A stretch of 64,000 nucleotides of DNA from Secundilactobacillus folii (GTDB lineage Bacteria; Bacillota; Bacilli; Lactobacillales; Lactobacillaceae), in contig NZ_WNJO01000007.1 of NCBI RefSeq assembly GCF_009720675.1, positions 1 through 64,000 on the forward strand, written 5' to 3'. Positions 16,161 through 24,626 of the stretch are shown in pieces. A program made the translations under genes and the position numbers. Under the pieces are notes generated by a model, which saw only the letters and a program-made list of their open reading frames with translations, had not been told where the DNA came from and searched no databases. Position 1 is the stretch's first letter. The number at the start of each line of letters is the position of its first letter.

Positions 16161-16188
16161 AATCGCTTAATTAAGAGGGGGCAACACA

Positions 16189-16608
16189 GTGATTGCCATT
16201 ATTATTGCCAGCCATGGTGATTTTGCCACGGGACTGTTGCAATCAGCAACGATGATTTTTGGCCAGCAGGAGAATGTGGCCACGGTCGCTTTTCAGGCCA
16301 GTGAAGGTCCAGAGGATTTAAAAAATAAGTACCAGCATGCATTATCAAAGCTTGACTCCACAGATTCAGTGCTTTTTTTAGTTGATCTATGGGGTGGCTC
16401 ACCATTCAACGTTGCCAGTGAAATTGTGGCGCAACACGCTGACCAGATGGCACTTATCACAGGAGTTAATTTGCCCATTTTGATTGACGCCTTTACCATT
16501 CGTGACCAACCACTGGACAAAGTTGTGGCGCACTTGGAAACCAGTGGCAAAAGTGGCATTCGTCACTTAGAGCTCAACAGCCAAGAACAGGAGGATGACC
16601 TGCTATGA
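16189..16608 (+). CDS. PTS mannose-class component IIA
   Basis: Cytoplasmic IIA domain of a mannose/fructose/sorbose-class phosphotransferase system; it takes phosphate from HPr. It is 139 residues. The phosphorylated histidine is H9 in the N-terminal IIIASHGDFATGL. DLWGGSPFN is a family motif. The GTG start is set by AGAGGGGG. It is encoded separately from IIB, whereas mannose (ManL/ManX) types are often IIAB fusions. It is first in a five-gene operon and its stop overlaps the IIB start (ATGA). Confidence 0.93.
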   Translation: MIAIIIASHGDFATGLLQSATMIFGQQENVATVAFQASEGPEDLKNKYQHALSKLDSTDSVLFLVDLWGGSPFNVASEIVAQHADQMALITGVNLPILIDAFTIRDQPLDKVVAHLETSGKSGIRHLELNSQEQEDDLL

Positions 16609-17108
16609 CAATGGATATTCGTTTAGCTCGAATCGATAGTCGACTACTGCATGGCCAAGTCGCGACCGTTTGGACTAAAACGGTCACACCAAACCGCATT
16701 CTGGTAGTTTCGGACAAAGTGGCCAAGGATAATTTAAGAAAGTCATTGATCACTCAAGCTGCACCCCCGGGCGTTAAAGCTAACGTGATCACAATCAAGA
16801 AGATGCTGGCGATTTATACCGACCCCCGTTTTGACGTGTTCAAAACACTGTTACTCACCGAAAATGCCCAGGATATGGCTGCGCTCGTCAAGGGTGGCAT
16901 AGATCTGAGCAAAATTGGTATCAACGTTGGCAGTCTTGCTTATCAAGATGGCATGGCCACGCTAACGGATGCTGTGGCGGTGGACCAGACAGAAGCGAAA
17001 GCCTTGCGGTATTTGGCAAGTGACGCAGGCCTAAAGGTCACAATTCAAAAAGTGCCTGGTGACCGTCAGATAGATGTGTTGCCATTACTGGATAAAAATC
17101 AGCTATAA
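16605..17108 (+). CDS. PTS mannose-class component IIB
   Basis: Cytoplasmic IIB component that passes phosphate from IIA to the sugar at the membrane. It is 167 residues. The active histidine is H16 in RIDSRLLHGQVATVW, the standard IIB motif. The ATG at 16605 overlaps the IIA stop; an ATG at 16611 is an alternative start. Sugar specificity cannot be read from sequence. Confidence 0.93.
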   Translation: MTMDIRLARIDSRLLHGQVATVWTKTVTPNRILVVSDKVAKDNLRKSLITQAAPPGVKANVITIKKMLAIYTDPRFDVFKTLLLTENAQDMAALVKGGIDLSKIGINVGSLAYQDGMATLTDAVAVDQTEAKALRYLASDAGLKVTIQKVPGDRQIDVLPLLDKNQL

Positions 17109-17144
17109 AACAATTAATGGTCAAAATCAGAAGGGAGCGAGAGT

Positions 17145-17939
17145 GTGAGTATTGGAATTGTTTTAGGCATACTTCTCGTTGCTTTTTTAGCTGGGATGGA
17201 TGGCATCTTAGATGAATGGGAATTCCAACAGCCGCTGGTTGCCTGTACCCTAGTTGGATTAATGATGGGTGATCTAACAGCCGGCATCGTGTTTGGTGGT
17301 AGTTTGCAAATGATCACGATTGGCTGGATGAATATTGGTGCGTCAGTGGCACCTGATACGGCGCTGGCGTCAGTTGTGGCCGCCATTTGGGTCTGCGGAC
17401 CCGTTCAACTGTCAGTTCCAGAAGGCTTAGCGATTGCTGTCCCGTTAGCGTTACTTGGTCAGGGGTTTACGATGGTTTTACGCCGGGTCGTTACCCGATT
17501 GGTTAAGGTAGCTGAAAATGGGGTTGAAAATGGACATCTGTCGCGCGTGACACAGATGCATTTAGCCAGTCTATTGCTTCAGGGTTTGCGGGTCATGATA
17601 CCAACTGGTTTATTTTTACTGATCCCGGCGGCATGGGTGACTAGCGCTTTTAATGCACTGCCAGTGGTTTTGACGATGGGACTGGCAATTGCCGGTGGCT
17701 TTATCGCAGTTGTTGGTTATGCCATCGTCATCAACATGATGGCAACTAAACAGCTCTGGCCTTTTTTTGCGTTAGGCGTTGCTTTAGCAGCCGTCAAAGC
17801 TTTGAACATGGTTGCTTTAGGTATCATTGGTTTAGCCTTGGCAATCATTTACGTTCAGCTCAGTAATCGACAGCAGCCACCAAGTGCGGGTGGTGATGAC
17901 GACCTTGATGATCTTGACCGAGAACTGGAGGACCTATGA
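17145..17939 (+). CDS. PTS mannose-class component IIC
   Basis: Integral membrane permease subunit, 264 residues, with several hydrophobic segments and the family pattern GDLTAGIVFGGSLQMITIGWMNIGASVAPD near residues 45-75. It pairs with IID to form the channel for sugar uptake. The GTG start follows GGGAGCG. The C-terminus is acidic (GGDDDLDDLDRELEDL). It overlaps the IID start by 4 bases. Confidence 0.93.
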   Translation: MSIGIVLGILLVAFLAGMDGILDEWEFQQPLVACTLVGLMMGDLTAGIVFGGSLQMITIGWMNIGASVAPDTALASVVAAIWVCGPVQLSVPEGLAIAVPLALLGQGFTMVLRRVVTRLVKVAENGVENGHLSRVTQMHLASLLLQGLRVMIPTGLFLLIPAAWVTSAFNALPVVLTMGLAIAGGFIAVVGYAIVINMMATKQLWPFFALGVALAAVKALNMVALGIIGLALAIIYVQLSNRQQPPSAGGDDDLDDLDRELEDL

Positions 17940-18772
17940 TGGAGAAAACGGAGGAGAAACAACTGACCCGCAGTGATCTCGCACGGATGGTCTGGCGGTC
18001 AAGCTTTGAACAGGGATCTTGGAATTATCAAGGGATGCAAAACCTCGGCTTTGCCTATATCATGGTACCAGCCATTAAACGGCTCTATGACTCTCCAAAA
18101 CAACAGCAGGCGGCTTTGCAGCGTCATTTGACGTTTTTTAACACCATGCCATACATGCAGTCAACGATTACGGGTGTCGTGGCCAATGTTGAACAGCAAC
18201 GCGCTAACGGGGCACCGGTGACCAGTGAAATGATCAACGACGTTAAGACGGGAATGATGGGTCCATTGGCCGGTGTTGGCGATCCGGTCTGGTGGGGGAC
18301 TTTGCGCCCCGTCTTAGCAGCGCTCGGTGCTGGACTAGCAATTGGCGATGCCAGTCTACTGGGACCACTGCTCTTTTTCTTTGGTTGGAACATTGCTCGG
18401 CTTGTATTTCGAGCCTATACCCAAAAATTAGGTTTTCAGTATGGAACCGAAGTTGCCGACCGTACGGGACACTGGTTACCAAAACTGACGCAGGGTGCAT
18501 CGATTCTTGGCATGTTTGTTATGGGCGCGGTCGTGCCTCGGTGGACAACCATCAAGATGCCGATTGTTCTTGCCCAAGTGCACGTTAACAACGAGTTGAA
18601 ACAAATTACGCTGCAAATGATCTGTAATCGTATCCTGCCAGGATTAGTGCCGGTGATTTTAACGTTAGTCTGTGTCTGGTTGCTCCGTAAACGAATCCAC
18701 CCGATGTGGCTGATCTTTGGTATGTTCATTATCGGCATTCTTGGCTACGTTTCCGGCGTGCTAGCCTTGTAG
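17936..18772 (+). CDS. PTS mannose-class component IID
   Basis: Membrane subunit IID, 278 residues, found only in mannose-class PTS. Characteristic motifs are SFEQGSWNYQGMQNLGFAY (about 23-41), FFNTMPYMQSTITG and the GMMGPLAGVGDPVWWGTLRP region. The C-terminal third is hydrophobic. The ATGATG start overlaps the IIC stop codon. In some relatives the Man PTS serves as receptor for class IIa bacteriocins. Confidence 0.93.
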   Translation: MMEKTEEKQLTRSDLARMVWRSSFEQGSWNYQGMQNLGFAYIMVPAIKRLYDSPKQQQAALQRHLTFFNTMPYMQSTITGVVANVEQQRANGAPVTSEMINDVKTGMMGPLAGVGDPVWWGTLRPVLAALGAGLAIGDASLLGPLLFFFGWNIARLVFRAYTQKLGFQYGTEVADRTGHWLPKLTQGASILGMFVMGAVVPRWTTIKMPIVLAQVHVNNELKQITLQMICNRILPGLVPVILTLVCVWLLRKRIHPMWLIFGMFIIGILGYVSGVLAL

Positions 18773-18786
18773 TAGGAAGGTTTAAA

Positions 18787-19107
18787 ATGCAGTTTAACCA
18801 AATTAACGAATATCAGACTTCGGCTAATTATTTTGTAACCCCTTATCGAAGTGTTAGGGGGGTACTCTCGTTAGGCGACCGGGGTCTTTATTTTAATCGC
18901 GAGTTGACACGGCAAAGTATTCGAGTTCCGTACGAGCAAATTTCGGCTGTTTGGGTACAATTGGTCTTTCAACGTATTCCGTACGGTATCATCGTTGAAA
19001 CTGCCACTGATGCACTTCAATTTCGTTTCTGGCACGTTCGCGGTGCACTGCACGTTTTCAACCGTAAATTGCCAGCTGGTCTTGTTCGTCATCAACGCAG
19101 AAAATAA
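18787..19107 (+). CDS. manO: ManO-like DUF956 protein
   Basis: A 106-residue protein of the DUF956 family that is nearly always encoded last in Lactobacillales mannose PTS operons. Its biochemical function is not established; a regulatory role has been suggested. It has no membrane segment or signal peptide and ends with a basic tail (RHQRRK). The ATG at 18787 has AGGAAGG upstream, 14 bases after the IID stop. It is somewhat shorter than family members of about 120 residues. Confidence 0.85.
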   Translation: MQFNQINEYQTSANYFVTPYRSVRGVLSLGDRGLYFNRELTRQSIRVPYEQISAVWVQLVFQRIPYGIIVETATDALQFRFWHVRGALHVFNRKLPAGLVRHQRRK

Positions 19108-19109
19108 AA

Positions 19110-19168
19110 AATCAACCTTTTTGCAAACGGCGGCTTTTTAGCCGGGTTAACGAAAAGGTTGATTTTTT
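19110..19168. terminator. Terminator between manO and LCP gene
   Basis: Arms AATCAACCTTTTT and AAAAGGTTGATT flank an inner GGCGGCTTTTTAGCC hairpin; T6 follows on the plus strand and A-rich sequence on the other side serves the convergent LCP gene. Confidence 0.8.
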
Positions 19169-19196
19169 GATTGATTTCGGTTTTAAAGAAAAACTG

Positions 19197-20279
19197 TTAG
19201 TAGCCAGTTGCTGATGATGAGCCATACGAAGAAGTGTAATTACTGTCGTCACCAGTTCCTGTCGAGCTAGACGTTAGTTTTGTGCTATCACTCAGACCCA
19301 GCGTTCGACGAATATTATTGGAAACTTTTTGCAGTTCCGAAAGTGGGGCAACTTGATAGGAAATGCCGTCGATCATAGCATTTTCACCCTGCAGCGTTTG
19401 AGACTTAATGTGGTGACTCGCATCACCATACTTTGCTCGGATCGTCAACATATCATTAAAAGTCATATCAGTCTTCATGTTACCGTTTAGTGAGGTTAAG
19501 ATTTGTTTGTAGCGGGTGATCGATGAGATACCGACGCCCTTCACAACTAACTTTTGCAGAATCTGACGCTGACGTTTTTGACGGCCATAGTCACCCAGCG
19601 GATCTTCTTCACGCATTCGTGAGTAATCCAGTGCTGCTTTACCATCCAGATGAATCTTTTGTCCCTTCACCACGTTGGCGTTGCCATACTTGAACGTCAG
19701 GGTTGGTACAACGTCCACACCACCAACGGCATTGACCATTTTTTCCAGGCCGCCCATGTTGACTAAGGCGTAAAAGTCGATCGGGACATCCAACAGGTTT
19801 TCAACCGTGCTGACGGAACTTGATGCCCCACCGATCGTATAAGCTGCGTTGATTTTTTCGTAAGGCTGCGAATCGCCCTTAACTTGAACCCGAGTATCAC
19901 GTGGGATACTGGTTAAGTAGGCGGTTTTCTTGGTTGGGTTGATCGTGGCAACAATTAAGGTATCAGTTCTCCCAGTATCGTGTCGTCCAAGTGCACCGGT
20001 ATCGGTTCCCATCAATAGGATCGAAAATGGCTTGCCCTGTTTGAGGACGTCATCAACGTTGCGTAATTTGTTGGTTTGTCCGGCCTGAAACGTTTTATCA
20101 AACGTGTTCTTGGCGTCATTATAGGCGTGCCAACCATACGCCACACCACCCGTAGCCAGAATCAAAACGACGATCAATAGGCTCCAAAGAAGCCCTCGAT
20201 GCCGTTTACGTGGCTTAAAGTGGGGCTGGTCGCTGCGTCGTTTAAATTGATTATTTGAATTATAATTATTTGATGCCAT
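19197..20279 (-). CDS. LytR-CpsA-Psr (LCP) family protein
   Basis: A membrane-anchored enzyme family that transfers teichoic acids or other undecaprenyl-linked polymers to peptidoglycan. It is 360 residues. A basic cytoplasmic N-terminus (RKRHR) precedes one membrane helix (about 29-50). The extracytoplasmic LCP domain shows LLMGTDTG, RTDTLIVATINP, SIPRDTRV and DYSRMR, the polyprenyl-phosphate-binding Asp/Arg motifs. The C-terminus is Ser/Thr/Gly-rich and disordered. With TagO and TagA also in the window, wall teichoic acid is a plausible cargo. Confidence 0.92.
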   Translation of the reverse strand: MASNNYNSNNQFKRRSDQPHFKPRKRHRGLLWSLLIVVLILATGGVAYGWHAYNDAKNTFDKTFQAGQTNKLRNVDDVLKQGKPFSILLMGTDTGALGRHDTGRTDTLIVATINPTKKTAYLTSIPRDTRVQVKGDSQPYEKINAAYTIGGASSSVSTVENLLDVPIDFYALVNMGGLEKMVNAVGGVDVVPTLTFKYGNANVVKGQKIHLDGKAALDYSRMREEDPLGDYGRQKRQRQILQKLVVKGVGISSITRYKQILTSLNGNMKTDMTFNDMLTIRAKYGDASHHIKSQTLQGENAMIDGISYQVAPLSELQKVSNNIRRTLGLSDSTKLTSSSTGTGDDSNYTSSYGSSSATGY

Positions 20280-20636
20280 AAGTCGTCCTCGCCTTTGTAA
20301 ATACTTTCTAAATTATATGACAGTTTTATTACAAATAAAGTTTAAGTTTAGAAGCTTTAACTGATTTTAAGAAAAAAGTGAAATTTTTCTTGTCTAACTG
20401 TACTATTACATCACAAATTACGTCGCTCGTAAACTAAATCTTGATGATTGAAATGGCTTTTAAGGTTTTATTTCAACGTTAGATGGGTGTCAAAATGCTG
20501 GGGTAACAGTCACTCATGACACTGGACACTTCTTTTTGAAAAGTTATTACGGCTAGTGATTAAGCAACTTGTTCGCAGTATCGGGTATGTTATAATAAAT
20601 GTTATTGTTTTTGATTGTAAGGGGGCTTGGACGGCT
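20280..20636. other. Divergent intergenic region
   Basis: A 357-base AT-rich gap between the LCP gene and the AEC gene. It must hold both divergent promoters. On the plus strand a clear promoter is TTGTTC (20569-20574), 16-base spacer, TATAAT (20591-20596). I see no gene and no RNA structure that I recognise. Confidence 0.6.
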
Positions 20637-21590
20637 ATGCTGTTATTATTCGCCCGGAGTGTTGCGGGCGTTGTGGAAATTTTGATTATGATTGCTTTGG
20701 GCTACCTTTTGACGAATTTGGGCTGGTTCAACGAATCAGCCAGTAAACTGATTGCTAGACTTGTCACACAAGTTGCGCTACCAGCCTATATGGCGTACAC
20801 GATCACCAGTAAGTTTTCTTTTAAGACGCTGGTCGGGACGCTCCCAGATTTACGGTTTCCGGTTCTGTCCATGATGATTTTATTTGTGGTTTCGATCATT
20901 GTGGCGAAGTTTTTACATATTGACAAGCGTCAAAAGGGGCTTTTTGAGTCGATGTTTTTTAATTCCAACACCGTCTTTGTGGGTCTGCCCGTGAACGTCG
21001 CATTGTTTGGTGCAGCCAAGAGTTTACCCTACGTGCTGGTGTACTACATGGCAAACACGACGATTTTTTGGACCTTAGGCGTTTACTTAATCCAACGCGA
21101 CGGTGAGGGTGAGTATCGCTTTAGCCTCTTGCAGACGTTGAAAAAGGTCTTTTCGCCACCGTTACTGGGGTTTATGGTTGGGGTTGTTTTGGTGCTGCTG
21201 AAGATTCAACTGCCTAAGTTTATCATGGCTGATTTGAATTATATCGGGGGCTTGACCGTTCCCTTATCGATGATTTTTATTGGGATTGCGGTTGCGGGTG
21301 TCGACCTGCATGATTTAACGTTAGACCGTGCTAGTTTGGGGATTTTATCCGGCCGGTTTATTTTGGCGCCGGCGTTGATGGCATTACTGGTTATTCCAAC
21401 TAGTATGCCAATTATGATGAAGCAGGTTTTCATCGTTCAGTCGGCCATGCCGGTCATGACAAATGCCCCGGTTGTCTCAAAGTTGTACGGTGCCGATTCC
21501 AGTTTTGCTGCGGTAATGGTGACTGAGACGACGCTGCTTAGTCTTATTGTTATTCCGATTTTGATGATGTTACTAAACGGGATCCCATAG
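20637..21590 (+). CDS. AEC-family (auxin efflux carrier-like) permease
   Basis: A 317-residue integral membrane transporter with about ten hydrophobic segments split by a central loop (about 150-170), as in the AEC family. In lactic acid bacteria some members carry malate or other organic acids, but substrate cannot be assigned here. The ATG at 20637 is chosen because the promoter -10 lies at 20591-20596, so the longer frame from 20556 would start before the transcript; GGGGG lies 12 bases upstream. It is a single-gene unit with its own terminator. Confidence 0.85.
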   Translation: MLLLFARSVAGVVEILIMIALGYLLTNLGWFNESASKLIARLVTQVALPAYMAYTITSKFSFKTLVGTLPDLRFPVLSMMILFVVSIIVAKFLHIDKRQKGLFESMFFNSNTVFVGLPVNVALFGAAKSLPYVLVYYMANTTIFWTLGVYLIQRDGEGEYRFSLLQTLKKVFSPPLLGFMVGVVLVLLKIQLPKFIMADLNYIGGLTVPLSMIFIGIAVAGVDLHDLTLDRASLGILSGRFILAPALMALLVIPTSMPIMMKQVFIVQSAMPVMTNAPVVSKLYGADSSFAAVMVTETTLLSLIVIPILMMLLNGIP

Positions 21591-21600
21591 CAATTATACT

Positions 21601-21641
21601 GACGGTTTCTTTTGAGAATGGTTTCAAAAGAGGCCGTTTTT
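21601..21641 (+). terminator. Terminator of AEC gene
   Basis: Stem ACGGTTTCTTTTGA / TTCAAAAGAGGCCGT with a 7-base loop followed by T5. Confidence 0.8.
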
Positions 21642-21745
21642 GATTTGGCAGCTTAATCATCGTAATAAGAAAGTTTGCTTCACTGAATTTTCAGGCGGTG
21701 CTATACTGATATGTGAACAAAAGAGCATAAGAGAGGGTCCAATTT

Positions 21746-22417
21746 ATGGTTAAATTAGTCATTTTACGTCACGGCGAGAGCCAGGCCAATCGGGATGGTG
21801 TTTTCACAGGCTGGAGTGATGTCGCCCTAACTGAAAAGGGGATCGAACAGGCGCATGCAGCCGGCAAAATTATCAGTCATACTGGGATCCAGTTTGAACA
21901 CTTGCACACATCGATGCTAAAAAGAGCCATTATGACGGCTAATATTGTGCTTGAAGAAGCTGGCCAGCTATACCTTCCAGTCACTAAGTCGTGGCGCTTA
22001 AACGAGCGACATTACGGTGCCTTACGAGGCCTTAAAAAAGCCGAAGTTAAAGCCAAAGTCGGTGAAAAGCAGTTTAAACTATGGCGTCGGAGCTACAAAG
22101 TGGTTCCGCCACTTTTAGAAAAACCTGACCAGGATTCACGTTATGAACCGTTGGGGGTCACAGAACCGCTTGGAGAAAGCTTAGCAATGGCTTATGATCG
22201 GCTGATGCCGTACTGGCAAGATGAGATTGCGCCGCGGCTGTTGGACGGGCATAATCAGTTAGTTGTCGCTCACGGCAGTACGTTGCGGGCATTGATCAAA
22301 TACATTGAGCGAATCAATGACCACGATATTGACGCCTTGGAAGTGCCCAACGGCGTTCCGATTGAATACGAGTTTGATCAGCAACTTAGCATTGTAGATA
22401 AGAAAACTTTAGATTAA
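21746..22417 (+). CDS. gpmA: 2,3-BPG-dependent phosphoglycerate mutase
   Basis: Interconverts 3- and 2-phosphoglycerate in glycolysis. It is 223 residues. The phosphohistidine motif LRHGESQAN begins at residue 7 (H9). [26 protein letters not shown] and [13 protein letters not shown] are family signatures. RHYGALRGL and the full insert region mark it as a GpmA-type mutase rather than a broad-specificity phosphatase. Lactobacilli often carry several paralogues, so it may not be the main glycolytic copy. It has its own promoter and terminator. Confidence 0.93.
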   Translation: MVKLVILRHGESQANRDGVFTGWSDVALTEKGIEQAHAAGKIISHTGIQFEHLHTSMLKRAIMTANIVLEEAGQLYLPVTKSWRLNERHYGALRGLKKAEVKAKVGEKQFKLWRRSYKVVPPLLEKPDQDSRYEPLGVTEPLGESLAMAYDRLMPYWQDEIAPRLLDGHNQLVVAHGSTLRALIKYIERINDHDIDALEVPNGVPIEYEFDQQLSIVDKKTLD

Positions 22418-22458
22418 AAAATACTCCAGAATGCCTGAAACCATTTTGGAGTATTTTT
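22416..22458. terminator. Terminator between gpmA and pepC
   Basis: Arms AAAAATACTCCA and TGGAGTATTTTT are perfectly complementary. The symmetry lets it work for both convergent genes. Confidence 0.85.
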
Positions 22459-22488
22459 CGTAGTTTAAGTTATATCAAGGTGTGCTAG

Positions 22489-23838
22489 CTAGTTAGCAGC
22501 CAACGCGCCCATTGGATCCCAAGGCTCCAGCATCGTTGGTGCTTCACTTTGGGCCTGACGTAGTTCATCACTGAGGTACTTCTTGTTCACAACGACTTGG
22601 TAGCAGTATTCGTCCATCCAGCTGTCGCTCATTACAAAGTAACCCTTCGTACCAACTTTGTCGCCCCAGCTATTTTCAACTTTCCACTTGGTTGGTTGAC
22701 CATCGACTAGGTCAACACCAGTAATGACCATCGCATGAGTCATTAAACTATCACCGTAGTCAAGACGCTGTGCCTTGGTCATGTTGAGGTCGATATCTAA
22801 CAGTTCGTTCTTATTGAACGCATGGGTATCCATGATGCCCTTTTGCCGGTCTGAACTTTGGCCCACGTCACAGCCAAACCAGACACTTTGACCATCTTTC
22901 AACTGTGCAATTGCGAGTTGTTTGAAGTCCGCCATGGTGACGTTCAAGTGTTTTACCTGACGGCCACCGACCACGTTGCCTAACATTTCGATTGTGTAAG
23001 TTTTGTTGTAAGGCTTGTCAGCGGTCGGCGCATTGATGATCGACACGTAATCAGCCAAATTCCAGCCAACGTATTTGTCATAAAATGATTTCGGTGTTAA
23101 ATCACGATCAATGTGATAGTTTTTATCGTCATCGCGATATTCGAAATCAAATTTTTGAGCTGGTTCACCGAGCGTATAGCAGAGGAGCCGGTAGACTTCA
23201 CCCAGCATTTTGTCCCGGGCAGTGGCAATGTCACTATCACTAGCACCCTTAACCACGAGAGCGCGTAAAGTAATCGCGTCCTTTCGTAACTTTTCGTTCA
23301 GGGTTTTGTTGAGTTCACTGGACTTCGAACTACTGTAGGTTTCTGGCATGACCGACTTTGGCACGATGCCATATTTTTCAATAATCGCACACAGCATATC
23401 CCATTGGCCGCCGTCCTGCTGCGGAGTCGCCATTAAAAAGGCCACTTTACGGCTATTTAACGGCTGGTCGGCCGTTTTCAAAACGTTTTGATAGAAGTAA
23501 TTAGACTTTTCAAACTTATCCCAAAAGTTTGTATAGTTTTGTGAGAGCTCGAAGTCACTCAAATGGAATAGGTCCGCTAAATGATGACGCATGGTGTTAA
23601 GGGCTGCAAACATCCAGCAACGGCCACTCTGTTTTTGATTGGCAACTTTACCAGTCTCCAGTTCAATTGAAAACACTGGTGTCATATCAGTGTCGGAAGC
23701 GTAATCGGCACTGGTTGCCAGAATTCCTTGGTGGGTCACAGCACGTTCAACGACTTTGGCATCCGCGCGTTCTTTTAACTGAGCTTGGTATCGCGCAATC
23801 TGATCACTGCTGATTGCAGCTTGTTTGTCATTAGTCAA
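22489..23838 (-). CDS. pepC: Aminopeptidase C (cysteine, bleomycin hydrolase family)
   Basis: A cytoplasmic cysteine aminopeptidase of family C1B that trims peptides taken up from the medium; it forms a hexamer in relatives. It is 449 residues. The catalytic Cys is in NQKQSGRCWMFAALN (C74), the His in LMTHAMVITGVD and the Asn in KVENSWGDKVG. The start is taken as TTG at 23838, 9 bases after AAGGAG; an in-frame GTG at 23847 overlaps the ribosome site and would be too close. It is monocistronic. Confidence 0.93.
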   Translation of the reverse strand: MTNDKQAAISSDQIARYQAQLKERADAKVVERAVTHQGILATSADYASDTDMTPVFSIELETGKVANQKQSGRCWMFAALNTMRHHLADLFHLSDFELSQNYTNFWDKFEKSNYFYQNVLKTADQPLNSRKVAFLMATPQQDGGQWDMLCAIIEKYGIVPKSVMPETYSSSKSSELNKTLNEKLRKDAITLRALVVKGASDSDIATARDKMLGEVYRLLCYTLGEPAQKFDFEYRDDDKNYHIDRDLTPKSFYDKYVGWNLADYVSIINAPTADKPYNKTYTIEMLGNVVGGRQVKHLNVTMADFKQLAIAQLKDGQSVWFGCDVGQSSDRQKGIMDTHAFNKNELLDIDLNMTKAQRLDYGDSLMTHAMVITGVDLVDGQPTKWKVENSWGDKVGTKGYFVMSDSWMDEYCYQVVVNKKYLSDELRQAQSEAPTMLEPWDPMGALAAN

Positions 23839-23979
23839 ATGGGTCACTCTCCTTAGTTTTTAGTACTTACAATTGTACAACACTTTTTAGTGGAAAGTGA
23901 GCCCCGTAATCGACACATTTCCCCTGTCCTGGAAAGCACTTATAGTGTAAGATTAAACAAGCACGAAAGGAGTAGAAAC

Positions 23980-24516
23980 ATGTCACGAGGATTTGAAATC
24001 GTTTCATCATACAGAAATGCTGATTTGAGGCTCCCTTACCGAACAACGCAACGCGCCGCTGGATACGACTTTGAAAGTGCCGTGGACTTCACTGTACCAA
24101 GTATTTGGAAGCTCGATTTTTTAAAAATACTGTGGGCAATTCGCCATCAGGAAAGCCTTGATTCAGTAGCTCAAGCAAAGGCTCAAAAAGCCTTGAAACC
24201 ATTCTTGATTCCCACCGGAATTAAGGCTTATATGGGGCCAGACGAGGTTTTGATCTTAGCTAACCGTTCAAGCAATCCCTTAAAACGAAGCTTAGTGATT
24301 CCAAATGGGATCGGCGTTATTGATGCGGACTATTATAATAACGAAAACAATGAAGGCGAAATTTTCATGCAGGTGCTTAATTTTGGCCTAGCGGATGCCA
24401 AAATTAAAAAGGGTGACCGCATTGGCCAAGGAATTTTCATGCCATTCTTAAAGGCGGATGACGAACGGGCCCCTCAGCAAGAACGACAGGGTGGTTTTGG
24501 CTCGTCTGGCAAGTAA
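23980..24516 (+). CDS. dut: dUTP diphosphatase
   Basis: Hydrolyses dUTP to dUMP, keeping uracil out of DNA and feeding dTMP synthesis. It is 178 residues, longer than the usual 145. Conserved motifs are present: AAGYDFESA (motif 1), ANRSSNPLKRSL (motif 2), NGIGVIDADYYNN (motif 3), GDRIGQGIF (motif 4) and the Gly-rich tail RQGGFGSSGK (motif 5). The extra length is a hydrophobic/helical insert (about residues 40-72, SIWKLDFLKILWAIRHQ) between motifs 1 and 2. The ATG at 23980 has GAAAGGAG upstream. Confidence 0.9.
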   Translation: MSRGFEIVSSYRNADLRLPYRTTQRAAGYDFESAVDFTVPSIWKLDFLKILWAIRHQESLDSVAQAKAQKALKPFLIPTGIKAYMGPDEVLILANRSSNPLKRSLVIPNGIGVIDADYYNNENNEGEIFMQVLNFGLADAKIKKGDRIGQGIFMPFLKADDERAPQQERQGGFGSSGK

Positions 24517-24626
24517 TTTAAGAACGTTTAAAAGTCGATTATCAATGGCTGCAAAGCCGCTAGACTATGCTAAAATAGTATTTGGTTAGTAATAGTCAAA
24601 CTTTAACCAGGAAGGAAGAAACAAGA

